Source: Suillus spraguei
Lineage: Eukaryota > Basidiomycota > Agaricomycetes > Boletales > Suillaceae
Direction of reading: 5' to 3'
Length of the DNA stretch: 31,268 nucleotides
NCBI GenBank assembly: GCA_016800925.1
Contig: JABCPU010000680.1
Location: 1 to 31,268 of the forward strand
Translations under genes and position numbers: made by a program
Notes under the pieces: model-generated
Told to the model about the DNA's origin: nothing
What the model saw: only the letters and a program-made list of their open reading frames with translations
Database searches by the model: none
Part shown: piece after piece, positions 10,821-21,311 of the stretch
How positions within the stretch are numbered: the stretch's first letter is position 1
Layout: every line of letters begins with the position of its first letter

Positions 10821-12517
10821 TACGACCAACAGAAGAAGCTCTACAATGATTGTATTTGGTGAATTTATGCTGTATGGCTACCATCCCCTGCGGCAATAAT
10901 ATTTTCTTTGTATTATGAATGTGTCAAGCAGATTCAAGATCACGTGTATTCGTCTGTAGCTTCTCGGATCTGGTCAACACCCTGGCACTCGTGGAGTCCC
11001 TATTTAGTTTGAGTCATGCCCATGCATCTTTCCGGGAAACCCTCCCGAGCTTTCCGACCGTGCCACATTTATTATACAATTTGGTAGTGATGTGCATGAT
11101 CCAGCCCGGCTCAAAAGCCTACGACTCGGCTCGATAGGGCTTAGGCTTGTAGGCCGGGCCCTTCTCGGCAGTTCAGTCCGCGGCTTCAAGTTTCAAAAAT
11201 ATGTGCTAATGGCACAAACAACGGGTTATTCAAATGGGAAGAATGTGCGAGATTTGTGCTGCGGAAGTGTTCGCATACCGATTGCAGCCAAATCCGACGT
11301 GGTCAATAAGTGATCACACGTGATGGAAAGTATGAGTCTGGGAGACGACATGCAGAATGACGGTGTCAAGAATCTGCGCAATGGCATGAAGCGAGAATTG
11401 ATATTATTAGTGATGGATGAGCAATTGAACAATGGCGGCCAACAAGCATGTATGCGAGACAAGGTAACTATGCTCAGCCGGCGCCTGTAAAATATGGCGC
11501 ACTCGAGTTGCTAGGAAATCGACAGCGTGTCTTTGTATCGAGCGCTCGGTGTCAGAAGGTGCTGGAATAAAGTGCCAAGGGCATGTGAGCAGAGATGCAC
11601 CAAATAATTGCAGTGGTGCGAGACACATGGTTGACGTATATACTAGTGGAAAATCCTGTGGATTGTCTAGATCAGGCAGATGGCAGGAACGCCGAGACCC
11701 AGCTGGAGGAAATGCGGGATAGAGGTGTGGCTGTGAATCCATAAGAGGGGAACGAGGTTGATGTAGAAGGGATGCGTGCGGAGGAGGAGGAGGTCACTAC
11801 GCTGAGACGAGGAAGGAAGGAGGATTAAGTTCCTAGTTTGTGGTATCGGAACGGTGATTGTGCAACGATACTAATTCTGAATAGGGCAATAATAGAGGAC
11901 TGCTCAGAAGCTGTTTTTGCATTGGAGGTAGACTCATCAAAGTAATGCAAGCTCACGCGTTACCAGTATGGTAGGCCCCGAGACTTCAGGGCGACAGGTT
12001 CGACTACCAGACAGTCTTGTTGTTAACGACTGAACAATAACAATCAGTAAACATACCTGCGACATGACCCGTGCGTCGATGTAGCGGAGATTCGGACTAT
12101 CTGAGTTTCGAATAGCATAAGTAAATAGTTCGCAAATTGGAGCGCACCTCTGAACTGTGTGAATATAGTCCCCTCGCTCGTATTATAGCTCGTAACAAGA
12201 AGTCTAATAAAAGCGGGTCCTCCTGGCCTGAGCAACAGGTACCGACACGAAGGCGCCAAATTCGAAATCTACGCTGGCCATGTAGTTTCTGAAATTGCTG
12301 TGGCTGAGAGGATGATCACGATTATCGATAGAGTGAGGTGACTCTACTGGGGCATCGCAATGTGGCGAAACAGTCGATTTCAGCTGCATCGAGCCGGCTG
12401 ATGCGCGGAGAAATTGACCTTTGGGAGAGCCGCCTTGGTCATGAGAGAGCATTAGATTATCACTCAACTTGAGGTGATCAAGGAACCGAAGGAATAAGCG
12501 TGCGAGTACCAACACAT
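10821..12517. other. Long intergenic stretch with weak, possibly decayed coding traces
   Basis: No gene could be established. On the plus strand an ATG at 11322 opens about 50 codons (NDGVKNLRNGMKRELILLV). Further on, 11595-11740 reads QIIAVVRDTWLTYILVE and then an acidic stretch after a TAA (EAEEEE-like, about 11780-11800). Together these may be remains of an acidic, unrecognised protein with stops between. A 111-residue frame on the opposite strand (11742-11407) is probably a shadow. Around 11104-11159 there is an imperfect GC-rich inverted repeat (GCCCGGC ... GCCGGGC). The part 11870-12517 shows nothing convincing. Confidence 0.35.
11104..11159. repeat. GC-rich imperfect inverted repeat
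   Basis: GCCCGGC at 11104-11110 is complementary to GCCGGGC at 11153-11159. GCCTAC at 11117-11122 is complementary to GTAGGC at 11149-11154, and TAGGGCTTAGGC-like runs lie between. It could fold as a hairpin or be a remnant of a dispersed repeat. No function can be assigned. Confidence 0.4.
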
Positions 12518-13457
12518 ATGCTTATGACTGTCATGCCTAGGCTTGCCTCTAGATCTATCAGAGCCCTGTCCAGCCTGCACTCCGCCTCGAACAATACCAT
12601 TGAGTCTGCCGTTCGGTCCTGGATAAGATCAATTTCATCCGCGCCTGTGCGTGCAGCGGTACATCGCGGACCCCCACTCACAACTGCCTCAGGTACTCAC
12701 GTTTCAAAAGCTGTACTATTGTTCGGCGTAGCGTCCCCACAATGTACGTCCCTTTTTTGTCTCTGATATGTCCAGATCAATCCACGTTCATACAGACAGA
12801 GATCACGCCTAAGTTCATACTGGTGTAGGTGTCATGGGCGAAGGAACGGCCGAGTTCCTTGACACACGATCAGCGTTAAAATCTCCACTTGCTATCCGTC
12901 TTATGGGCATTGAGGGTGGGTGTCAAAGCTATTTTCTATGGACCCGATTTCGTCACCGTGTCGAAGGATAGCGAAACTCTTGGGTAGTCCTCAAGCCAGA
13001 GATCTACTCAATACTCATGGCGCATTTTTCTTCCGGTCTGCCGCTTTTCCGGTCGGAAGAGGACAGAGAAGCCGCTGGCCCTCAGGACACTCAAATTCTT
13101 GACACGGACTCTGAGACGGTAGCAATTATCAAAGAGCTACTTGAAACTCCTGTCCGACCAGCGATCATGGAGGACGGTGGTGATATAGAATACCGAGGAT
13201 TTAGTGACGAAGGCTTCGTAAAAGTCAAATTGAAGGGAAGCTGCAGAGGGTGCTCATCTGCGTTGTAACGTTGAAGTCAGGAATTGAGAGGATGTTGATG
13301 CATTATATCCCGGAGATGAATGGTGTAGAGCAGGTATGTCCAAATATCCTCGCGGTGTTTGCCTCTGGCTGATGATGAACCAGATATTTGAGAGGATGTT
13401 ATTGCATTGGATGAGTCTGCCAAGCTCGAGGAACGGCTGGCGAAGAAAAATAAATAA
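12518..13457 (+). pseudogene. NFU1: NFU1-like mitochondrial iron-sulfur scaffold gene with multiple frameshifts
   Basis: Nfu proteins receive and deliver [4Fe-4S] clusters in the mitochondrial matrix. Exon 1 (12518-12692) gives an Arg/Ser-rich presequence (RLASRSIRALSSLHSAS). After an intron at 12693-12775 come the Nfu N domain (TFIQTEITP; GEGTAEFLDTRSALKSPLAI; IFYGPDFVTVSKDSE) and the NifU C-terminal domain (VRPAIMEDGGDIEYRGF, then KLKGSCRGC with the cluster-binding CxxC). A further intron at 13334-13383 precedes KLEERLAKKNK-stop. Frame changes occur at about 12820 (one base missing), 12918-12921 (extra GGGT, a tandem duplication), 12979-12980, 13263-13264 and just after 13383. About five residues typical of the N domain (between TP and KF) are absent. 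Introns are retained, so this is not a processed copy. It is either a decayed copy or a sequence with uncorrected indels. Confidence 0.88.
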
Positions 13458-13767
13458 AGATTTCAAGTGAGTCATTTCTGGCGCCAGTGGTGGCCTAACG
13501 AGTTTACCTGCACAGGATGACGCCATATATGTCCGTATGAGAAAGACGTACCCCAAACATTCGAATATTCATCAGGAAAATTAACAGACCAAACACATAA
13601 AGACGAGAGTCGAATGCCAAAAGAAAAGTAACTACATAGATGATATGGGCGTCAAGCAAATCCTAGTACAACGACAACTTGAGGTGCACTGCAAATTGTT
13701 CTAATGGTGGAAAATCCGACATCTACACCGTCCTAGATGAAAGTAACGAGGCGAATATGCTGGAGAA
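13458..13767. other. Short convergent intergenic region
   Basis: It lies between the 3' ends of NFU1 (plus strand) and the CHAT gene (minus strand) and presumably holds both 3' UTRs. ATAAA-like signals occur near 13450 and 13601. No further gene was seen. Confidence 0.4.
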
Positions 13768-16700
13768 CTACAGTCCTATGTGGATGAAACTAATCCTCTG
13801 TTCAAGCGGCACTTTCTTCTTCACTGCGTAAGTAGTCTTGTTGAGTGCCCAGGCCGCCTTCGTACAGTCCATGGTACCCTCGTCCAAATCCTTGAACATG
13901 TTCTCATAGAAAGTTTCAACAATTACATGTTTGCAACATCATCAACCTCCCAAAGAGTGCCAACGACGCTCTTGAACCCAGAAAAACTGTAGACCAGCTG
14001 TAAGATGAATGACCTCGTCGGGCGACTTCTCGTCGCTGCGGGCGGTATGACACGCCGACAGGAATGCGAATTCTGCTTGCGGTGCGTCGTTCTCCATGAT
14101 GTCGAGTAGCGTGAGAGGTTTATTCCTCATGGCGAAATGTGAGTTGGAGGGAAGTTCATAGTCCTGCTTGCCATGACAAGCGAGGTGCACCCAGGTATTG
14201 CATCGCAAAGCTTCGAGTGCGCCGGCTTGTGTAGCTTCGTCACCAGAAAGATGAGTGAACTTGACGCCGGAGGGAATATGTTTATGGACAAGCTCAAGTT
14301 CGCTGTGGACAGCAGCGAGGACTGTGTCTTGCCCTGCATCAGGTCGATCTTGTCCGATCGCCGCGAAGGAAGGAGTGATGCGCCGTGTCTTCATCGTATG
14401 TTGAGCTCTGATCAGAGCGGAAAGTGTTGGAGTGTAAGAGCAAATGTAGATATCTTCTAAGCACAAATTTCGCCCAGAGCAATCTGCGTTCATCCGAAAT
14501 GGGTGAGCTGCGTGGAGAGGAATGGATGTGAAGGCAGCCGTTGGGCACAACCAAATTCGAGAGCGACTCGGCAATTTCAAATCATGCTGTAGTACATTGA
14601 CAATGGGTGACATGACCTCGTCCCATATCGTCCGCAGCAGTGCTATTAGCGCTGTCCTCGACTCTTTTGCGCCCATGCATGCCGTATCGCGTATCACGTT
14701 CGCGAAGTGCTTCTTGAGCATCTCCAGATCAGTGAGAGCGAGTGACGGGAAGGGAACGTGGTGAGGCTCCCCTGATGCTGAAACAATGATGGCGTTACAC
14801 GAGTATTGGCTAGCAATGAAAATGATGACCGGACCGTGACGCGCCGCTACTTGTAAAACTTTATACGACGGTGGGAGCAGGAACCGCGAAAAACCTTGCA
14901 GACTGCGGATTTCAGCAACTACAGCTTTCCATTGCGTCGTAAGTCTCTCGTACATCATTGCTGCTCGATTAGCAGCAGCCCGGTCTGCACTGCCTGCGGA
15001 ATTCTGAGCATCAGATAGGCGCTCGCTGAGCTCCGAGAGTCTGTGAGCCAGTGGGATATTGATGGACTTAAGGTCGTCCAGCGGAGTTCTGAGTCGAGAG
15101 GCCAGTGACCATTGTTGGTCACGACCATGCTCCTCAAGTTCAACTCCTTGTTGCAGATCATTACAACGAATAGCGCATGATGCTGCATTTATTGGTAGGG
15201 AACGTGCACCATCAAAGGCGGTTGCAACATTACATCTTGAGGATCGCGTCACGTGGTTGTCAAAAAGGTCCAAGCATGTTTGGTATGCTTCCAGGGCAGA
15301 TTCATGTCCATAGACTTCCGAATGGCGAGCCCACTGGATAGCTTCCATGATGCGTTCTGGAAATCCCTGGGTGGGGTGTTTCGAAGCCAATCTGAAGTTA
15401 TCCACCGCAAGTGACAAATCAACAGCCTTGGGTAGGATCCGATAACGAGACAGATAGGCTTCCTTCAGCCATTTGTAGCTGAAATAACGGTCCGGGTGCA
15501 GAGGTGGCAAAGCTACCAATGAATCTTGCAAGAGACCAATGGCCTCTTCAACATCTTCGTTCTTCCGTGTTTGCGCGAAACGAGAGCATAGTGCCATGCT
15601 CAAATTGAATAAATTTCTATGGCGCTCTGGGTGGTCGTCTTGCTTTAGCAACAGAAGCGATTGGCGGCACAAATCGATAGCCTCGTCAAGGTCATCGCCG
15701 ACATGCAATTTATCATGTCTAGTTATGAGCGCGGCGGCAAGGTTGTTGAGTCTCGTGTCACGATTTGGACGCCCAGGTGGGCATGATGCCAGTGCCTTGC
15801 GGAAGAGGCCAGTAGCTCTGTTTATATCATCAATGCCACTGGATTGATTGAAACGGGCGAGGAGTGCGCGCCCCAGGCCGTCCAATGACGCATCATGAGA
15901 TTCATGCCCGACAGGGCGCAGGGGCAGCGCTTCTTCATAGAGATATATGACCTCATTGAGGTCATGAAATTTGCCTTGGTGATCGAAGCGGCGATGAAGG
16001 GACACGGCCAGGTTAATCAAGTAGGTAACGCGATTGGAATGTCCCTCGGGGCACATAGAAACCACTTCACGACACAGTTGTATATTCTGATCTAGGTCTT
16101 CAAAGCTGTCGCATTTTTGAAAGCGTGTTTTTACTGTCTTTGCAAGCTTTTCGAGGGCACTGGTGTTGATTTGGTTGCCCAGACGACATAGCTCGAGTAT
16201 GAGTCGTCGAAGGTAGATGCCTTCATCGGATGTATCTATGGGAAGACTGTTGCATGCGCGCATCACATAATCGACAACATTTTTGCCGATCACCATGTTA
16301 CGAAGATAGGTGTCTTCGGAACAGAGAGGCAGTAACTCATAACAGAGTTGGGCAGATTTGAAGATATCGACGGTGGTAGCATGATAGCTGTAGCGCCAAA
16401 TCAATGCTTCGGTGAGATAATAGAGAGAAACAGGACGATCGGGATGGCCTCGTGGACGCAGTGTAAGGGCATCACATAATAGAGAGGTAGCAATGTAGAT
16501 GCCTCGAAGATCTTTATGGATATACCCTTGAAGGCGGGCCCACGCAAGGTTAGTAAGAGCCGCGGCGTGGTCCGGATGATCGACCGGACACTGGTCCAGA
16601 ACTGACTCAAAATAGTTCATAGCATCGTCCAGGATACGGACTTCACTCCTGCATCTCATGTATTCGGATAATCGCATATGACCCGTGTCTGTGTCTCGAG

Positions 16701-17364
16701 CAATCCTGCAGTCATCGATGGACTAGAATTTGCATTGCGTCAGGAAAAGCCAACAGCATGAAGGCTGGTGTCACTCACATCAGACAGTTCACTGCCATCA
16801 TTTGCGCAAGTAATTGCAGAAGCAACTTTCAGCGTGAGAGAAGGGCAGACGCCTCGAATGGGCGAAAATGATAGATCTGCAACTAGTGAGGAAACGCTGA
16901 TAAGTGTGAAGCAGATCACCCACCGAAAGGTTTGGCACCACGATTGAGCAGCCTTTCCCATGACATTTCAAGCTTTCCAACGAGTTCTCCGCGACCTAGC
17001 ATTCGGCTCAGCTCAAAAGATGCCCGAATCTCTACTGATAATTTAGATGTCACATCGGGGGATCTGCAAGCCAATAATGAGTACCGAAATTGCATCCACA
17101 GATGTGTGTAGAAGGCTTTACAAGGTCAAGGCATCACCCCACGCTACAAAACTATCGGATGATAATACTCGGACAGCTGATTTCCAGCATCTCTTTGAGT
17201 CCACACTGACAGACACGTAAATGCCTGCTGACATCCGCCCGGAGGGGACACTGATTTTTTTTCCACTGACAACTGTAGCGAAACGTGAGGATCACAAAAC
17301 AAATACTGTGGTATGGAGCGATACCTTCAAGTCTGATAGATTGACCTTCGCAGCTACTGATCAT
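13768..17364 (-). CDS. C2-like / TPR / CHAT-domain protein, five exons; C terminus disrupted by two opposite one-base shifts
   Basis: Predicted caspase-like protease fold (CHAT) behind tetratricopeptide repeats, a family greatly expanded in Agaricomycetes; the substrate is unknown. Minus-strand exons: 17364-17325, 17272-17122, 17063-16924, 16876-16779, then 16722 onward. Introns of 52, 58, 47 and 56 bp are all GT-AG and the joins keep frame. About 1127 aa. Residues 1-140 form a C2-like strand-rich segment (VVSGKKISVPSGRM, SVDSKRCWKSAVRVLSSD). Residues about 150-650 are TPRs with the recurring HPDRxxxLxxLA pattern. The CHAT domain follows with His (about residue 993) in HLACHG and Cys (about 1034) in LSACHTA. 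The open frame stops at TGA 13942-13944 because of an extra base in the T5 run at 13982-13986. A missing base at 13930-13932 restores the original frame, which then runs to TAG at 13768-13770 (AAWALNKTTYAVKKKVPLEQ). Thus either a recent pseudogene or a sequence error. Confidence 0.88.
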
Positions 17365-18378
17365 GACGGGAAACAACAAAGAGGACTGGGGATGGGCTGA
17401 GTGCCTGGTAGGTGGGACAAGTAGGAGGACAAGGGATCTGAGGATTATGATGAAGTTCAGGTGAGAAGGAGAATACTCACTACTCCGATTCAGGGCCTGC
17501 TACACGTGTATCAAAATAACCAGAGACGCTAGCCTCATTCTGGTGAGTGCTAACGGCAACGGCCTGTTCTAATGAAGTCGGCATTTATAGCATTGTCCAG
17601 GCCAGTCACGTCAGCGAAAGGAGCATGCCAAGGCCGGAGGCTGATGGTAACCACTGCTGGGCATCTGGCTGGAGCGGATATGTGAGTCTTAGAATGTTCA
17701 TAACTGGTAACTCATTTAGTATGCGATGAGGCAAAATGAAGAATCCATTGTATTTCATAGTGCAAATAATACAGACCGTTGGAGACAACATCCAGCGTAC
17801 ACAAGAACTGATCCAGTCTGTATGAGTTCGACTGTGATACCGCGGGAGTGAATGACCGCGAGAGCGAGATGGAAACAAAAGTGGCGCCTTCAAGTTGTGC
17901 AATGTCGGAAATTTCCCAATGATGTGCCTTCGAGACTCGGTTGCAATCAGAGTCGAGATATTTGTACCTAAGTTCCACTATTGATACCCAGTTAGGAATG
18001 GTTAAAGTTGCCCAATTTGATCGAATCGGTGATTCTAACCAAATTGTCACCTGGGTGACGTTACTTTAAAGGTATATAAAGCTTAATACCTGATATGGTC
18101 ATCGTGGCTTATAACCCTCAAAACTGCTAGCGCCCTACACCAGAATTACCACCAGCGTTACCTCTACCCTTATAGCCTGTAATTCCGGTCCTCCTTGCCG
18201 TAGTATGTTAGATAAGATGATTAGATAACACAGATACTTACAAAATGAAATAAAAACATATCCCGCCATATCCCGCCTTTCTCCGCATTATGGAAACTGC
18301 CGGGTACTGCATTTGGAAGGCGGAGGCTTTGTACCTGGATTACTAATGCCTCAAACCTTAACTACTAACACCTGACAC
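17365..18378. other. Intergenic region upstream of the CHAT gene
   Basis: A 112-codon minus frame (18050-17712) has no recognisable family and is not supported by intron or start signals, so I do not call it. A TATATAAA-like motif lies at about 18073-18078. 18250-18350 contains a twofold CATATCCCGCC repeat. Nothing else was recognised. Confidence 0.4.

Positions 18379-18436
<58 letters not shown>
18379..18436 (+). repeat. (TTG)n microsatellite, about 19 units
   Basis: A perfect trinucleotide run of GTT/TTG without interruption, between the CHAT gene's upstream region and the right transposon arm. Being uninterrupted it is probably length-variable. Confidence 0.95.
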
Positions 18437-18529
18437 CACTGTCATTCCCGTCGCTGTGCATGGTTTAGGAACATTAATGGCATTAATTCTACTGTAATAG
18501 AGACAGAAAAACACAGCAGAATGTACTTG

Positions 18530-19260
18530 AAACTCTATATGTCAACATTTCGAGGGAAACAATGAGTGATAGTGAGTTGCAACAAGGCTATCAGAATGGC
18601 GGCAGCAGGATGAATCAACACTAAGCGCATCTCCAGAGGGTATACAGAAGTTTCCAAATTCATCAATCTTGCCATTAAGCATGTCCATGAAGCTTCCATC
18701 AAAGTGATCCGATGCATTGGGGTCAAACACATTAAACAGCATGTGGAGGCCAGTTTCCTGGCCATGGTTTGTGTGTCTCGTCGCTGTTGCTTGGCCCATC
18801 ATTGTCGAGCAGCATGTTGTTGTTCTCCTTGTCACTGCTTTCACTGTCGCCAATAATCTCACTACTTGTTACTGGGCAAGTGGGGAAGGCTTTCTTTTTC
18901 TTGCCCTTGTCTGAGTGAGATGCTTGAACCTTAATTTCACCCCTGCGGATGTGTTCTTCATAGTCATCCTTCTGTAACTTCCACTCAGCAGATGTGAGTT
19001 CATGCCAGTAACAGTCCCCAGATTTAAGTGTAGTGTGAAGACAGCCCAATGCAACTGAGGAGGTGATGTCGCCAGGGTTGACAACACGGGCTTCAGTCCA
19101 TCCAGTGAGCTCAATGCCCCACTTGAGTACAAAACTTTCATGGGCATTATAGGTGACAGCTGGGAGCTTGTGTGGTTCAATATTCTTCGCATCAGTAAGA
19201 AGCTCATCTAAAAAGATTCAGTGCTATGAACATGAACAAAGTGAGAAAAACTTACTCATA
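18530..19260 (-). pseudogene. Fragment of an unrecognised minus-strand gene with a charged, Lys-rich segment
   Basis: Minus-strand reading from about 19206 gives DELLTDAKNIEPHKLPAV, then HESFVLKWGIELTGWTEARV, then GDCYWHELTSAEWKLQKDD, and the basic, serine-rich SDKGKKKKAFPTCPVTSSE with an acidic tail near 18810-18830. A splice acceptor (TTTTTAG) sits just before DELL at 19207, with a donor-like GTATGAG at about 19256. The upstream exon is lost into the LTR at 19268. The pattern of a WGIELTGW core followed by a W-x-x-L-T block recalls hypothetical proteins seen beside transposons in Agaricomycetes, which is memory-based and weak. A second frame (18765-18535) follows downstream. Function unknown. 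Confidence 0.4.
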
Positions 19261-19267
19261 CCATCAC

Positions 19268-19781
19268 TGTTACAAACTGGGATGGCATCACCAATGACAG
19301 TGAGAAGACAAAGACAGTCTGTTGGGAAGTTCTTCAATGCTCAAAGAAGAGCGAGGTCTTTGGAGTACAAGAAGGTTATCTTTTGTATGACCAAAGGTTC
19401 GGCCTATGAGTCACAACTCAAAGGCAAGGTAGAATAGAGACTGAAGACTAAGCAGTGCTTAGACTTGGAAATGATTCAGACAACTAAAGATTGGAGGTCT
19501 TTTGCAAAGGAGATTCCAGGTAAAACCCAGTAAGATTAAAGTAAAGAATCTACTACAAGTACACCATGCTTTATATAGGTAACTATATGCGCACAGACCA
19601 AGCAACTGTGGGAAAGACAAGTAACCTGCATATCCCAGGAAGGCATGCGTAGTACAAGCATGTTGAGATGCATGAGTCATAGATCTAGTACGTGCGAATG
19701 CCAGATCAGTTACAAGACAAGTAAACGAGTCATGATGTACAAATGAATAGGAAAATGAATAGGGGTGCATGCAATTGTAAC
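19268..19781 (+). mobile_element. LTR, family C copy 2 (probably solo)
   Basis: It starts TGTTACAAACTGG at 19268 and is alignable throughout with copy 1: GGCATCACCAATGACAGTGA near the start, GGTAAAACCCAGTAAGATTA near 19519, and an end near 19781 (CAATTGTAAC). The five bases before it are ATCAC, but they are not repeated after the apparent end, so the 3' border is uncertain or deleted. It truncates the minus-strand gene at 18530-19260. Confidence 0.75.
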
Positions 19782-19782
19782 T

Positions 19783-20710
19783 TATATATGAATGGGGACA
19801 TATTGTGGTGTAATGGTGAAGCTGCAGTGAGGTGGGGAGGGTGTGGGAACAATTGATATTGTGGAGATCCCAAAAGTGGTTGGGTAATTCCCATGCTGTG
19901 AGGCTGAAAATGCGGTCACTTATATCGAAAAATTTATGGTGGTGCTCGGCCAAAATGACATGCAAGGGCACATGACTTCGATCTATTACCTTTTTGAGGC
20001 AGGATTCCCTGACCTCAGTGGCTGTCATATACCATACTTCTGATCTCAGATCCAATACCTGTGTCTCATTTCCGACTCGCACTTAATGATCCGCTGTGCA
20101 TTAACTAATAGACTTCCGTTATACATCATACATAGCCCTTGGTCCCAGACTTGCTGATCATCCGTGCTAGTTACTTCCAGTATATATAAATCACTTGTAA
20201 ATCTCTGTAGAACATTAGTTCGAATATCATCTTAGATTCTGCTCATTCTGTTCCCCCGGACTTGAGTTACTTCCAACTCTAGTTATCTTCCGAGACTTAG
20301 GATTGATTCCTACAGTCTGCATCTCTGACTCTACCCTCAGGTAGTCTATCTCTGTTAGTTTCTAGTTAAGGACTTGTTCCGAGACTAGTCTTATTCTTCG
20401 TTCCATTTCCATGTTTTGGATAACCTTTGGACATATCATATCTGAACCCTTCGGACGTCTGGATCTGCTATGCTACCACTTCTGGATCTTCAGACATATA
20501 TCCTCCCTCTGAAATAAGGGGCATTACTCGGGAAAGGGGCACAGTGCACGAACTGAGGCCAAAGCCCTTCGGATCTCTTACCCTTTGAGTACAGTCTTAA
20601 CAGTGGCACATGACCAGATTCGTGTGACAGTGTGAGTTCTGAGTGGAAAAACAGAGTGCAAAAAGGAGCACAGCACTCATGAATTAATGACAACGAGTGA
20701 TACAATAGTT
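19783..20710 (-). pseudogene. F-box-like ORF fragment, split by a solo LTR
   Basis: On the minus strand, 20022-19783 reads ATEVRESCLKKVIDRSHVPL followed by HVILAEHHHKFFDISDRIFS and LTAWELPNHFWDLHN before a stop near 19785. Across the LTR at 20023-20602 the frame upstream ends SELTLSHESGHV. Removing the LTR and one GTGGC copy joins HESGHV to ATEVRES in frame. The pattern of a short helix, a D/ERS-x-PLHV motif and leucine-rich segments resembles the region behind F-boxes in agaricomycete F-box proteins. This is an inference from style, not a firm assignment. No F-box itself is visible. Confidence 0.4.
20018..20607 (-). mobile_element. Solo LTR, family A1 (reverse), with TSD GTGGC
   Basis: A 580-bp LTR at 20023-20602. 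Read on the minus strand it begins TGTTAAGACTGT and ends TATATGACA. GTGGC lies on both sides (20018-20022 and 20603-20607). The first part (GATCCGAAGGGCTTTGGCC, then GTGCACTGTGCCCCTT) matches 640-690. It is inverted relative to the copy at 608-1365, and both are solo. Confidence 0.92.
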
Positions 20711-20975
20711 GACATTGATTAATGACAGTGAGTTGTAAGTAATGTGCTAAGAGTCAGCCCAAAGTTAACAAAATGGTTGCAGCATCAATGGGAGTGTCAT
20801 TTATTGCGAGAGATGTGATCTCCTCATGCAGTGTGTGCCTTGTTCATGGCCTTCAGGAGTTGGGTGTGGCCAAGCTCAGCCTCTGGATAAGCTGCGAGGA
20901 TGTGCGCCTCATTTGACTCATACCTGGAACCGAAACAAAAGGTGAGTAGTACTGGAATAGATACCAGCATAGAGA
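20608..20975 (-). other. Spacer with a possible terminal exon
   Basis: On the minus strand, after an acceptor-like TTTCGGTTCCAG (about 20925-20936), an exon reads YESNEAHILAAYPEAELGHT and LLKAMNKAHTA-stop (ending near 20838). Its upstream part would lie beyond the nested LTR at 20981. The family was not recognised. The remainder (20608-20830) includes the upstream part of the split F-box-like ORF. Confidence 0.3.
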
Positions 20976-21311
20976 CTTACTGTCATATACCATACATTCA
21001 GGTCCAGATCAGGTACAATCCATGGACATCTGGACACCCAATCCATACATCCTAGTCCACCCATCCAATCTAGTTCACATATCTGATCCACCCATCCACT
21101 CCAATCCATATCCATCTATATCTGATCCATATCCATATCTGACCCAATCCATCCATCCAGTCTCATCCACCCATCTGATCCGATCCATATCTGACCCAGT
21201 CCATATCAAATCCATGTCCATATCCAATCCATGTCTATATCCAATCTGAGTTCATATCTGAACTATTCCTGTGCACCTGTGCATTACCCCGTTTAGTATA
21301 TATCTGTGTCC

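Noticed and set aside
11940..12020. A tRNA-like stretch containing AGGTTCGACTACC.
   Set aside because: No 5-bp T-stem, acceptor stem or anticodon arm could be paired around it.
12204..12515. A 103-codon minus-strand ORF just upstream of NFU1.
   Set aside because: No recognisable domain and it overlaps the probable NFU1 promoter; not enough to call a divergent gene.
13942..14000. An intron to explain the CHAT frame change.
   Set aside because: No GT-AG pair of plausible length removes just the out-of-frame island; two homopolymer indels explain it better.
17712..18050. A 112-codon minus-strand ORF.
   Set aside because: No family, no splice or start context and no link with the CHAT gene; treated as chance.
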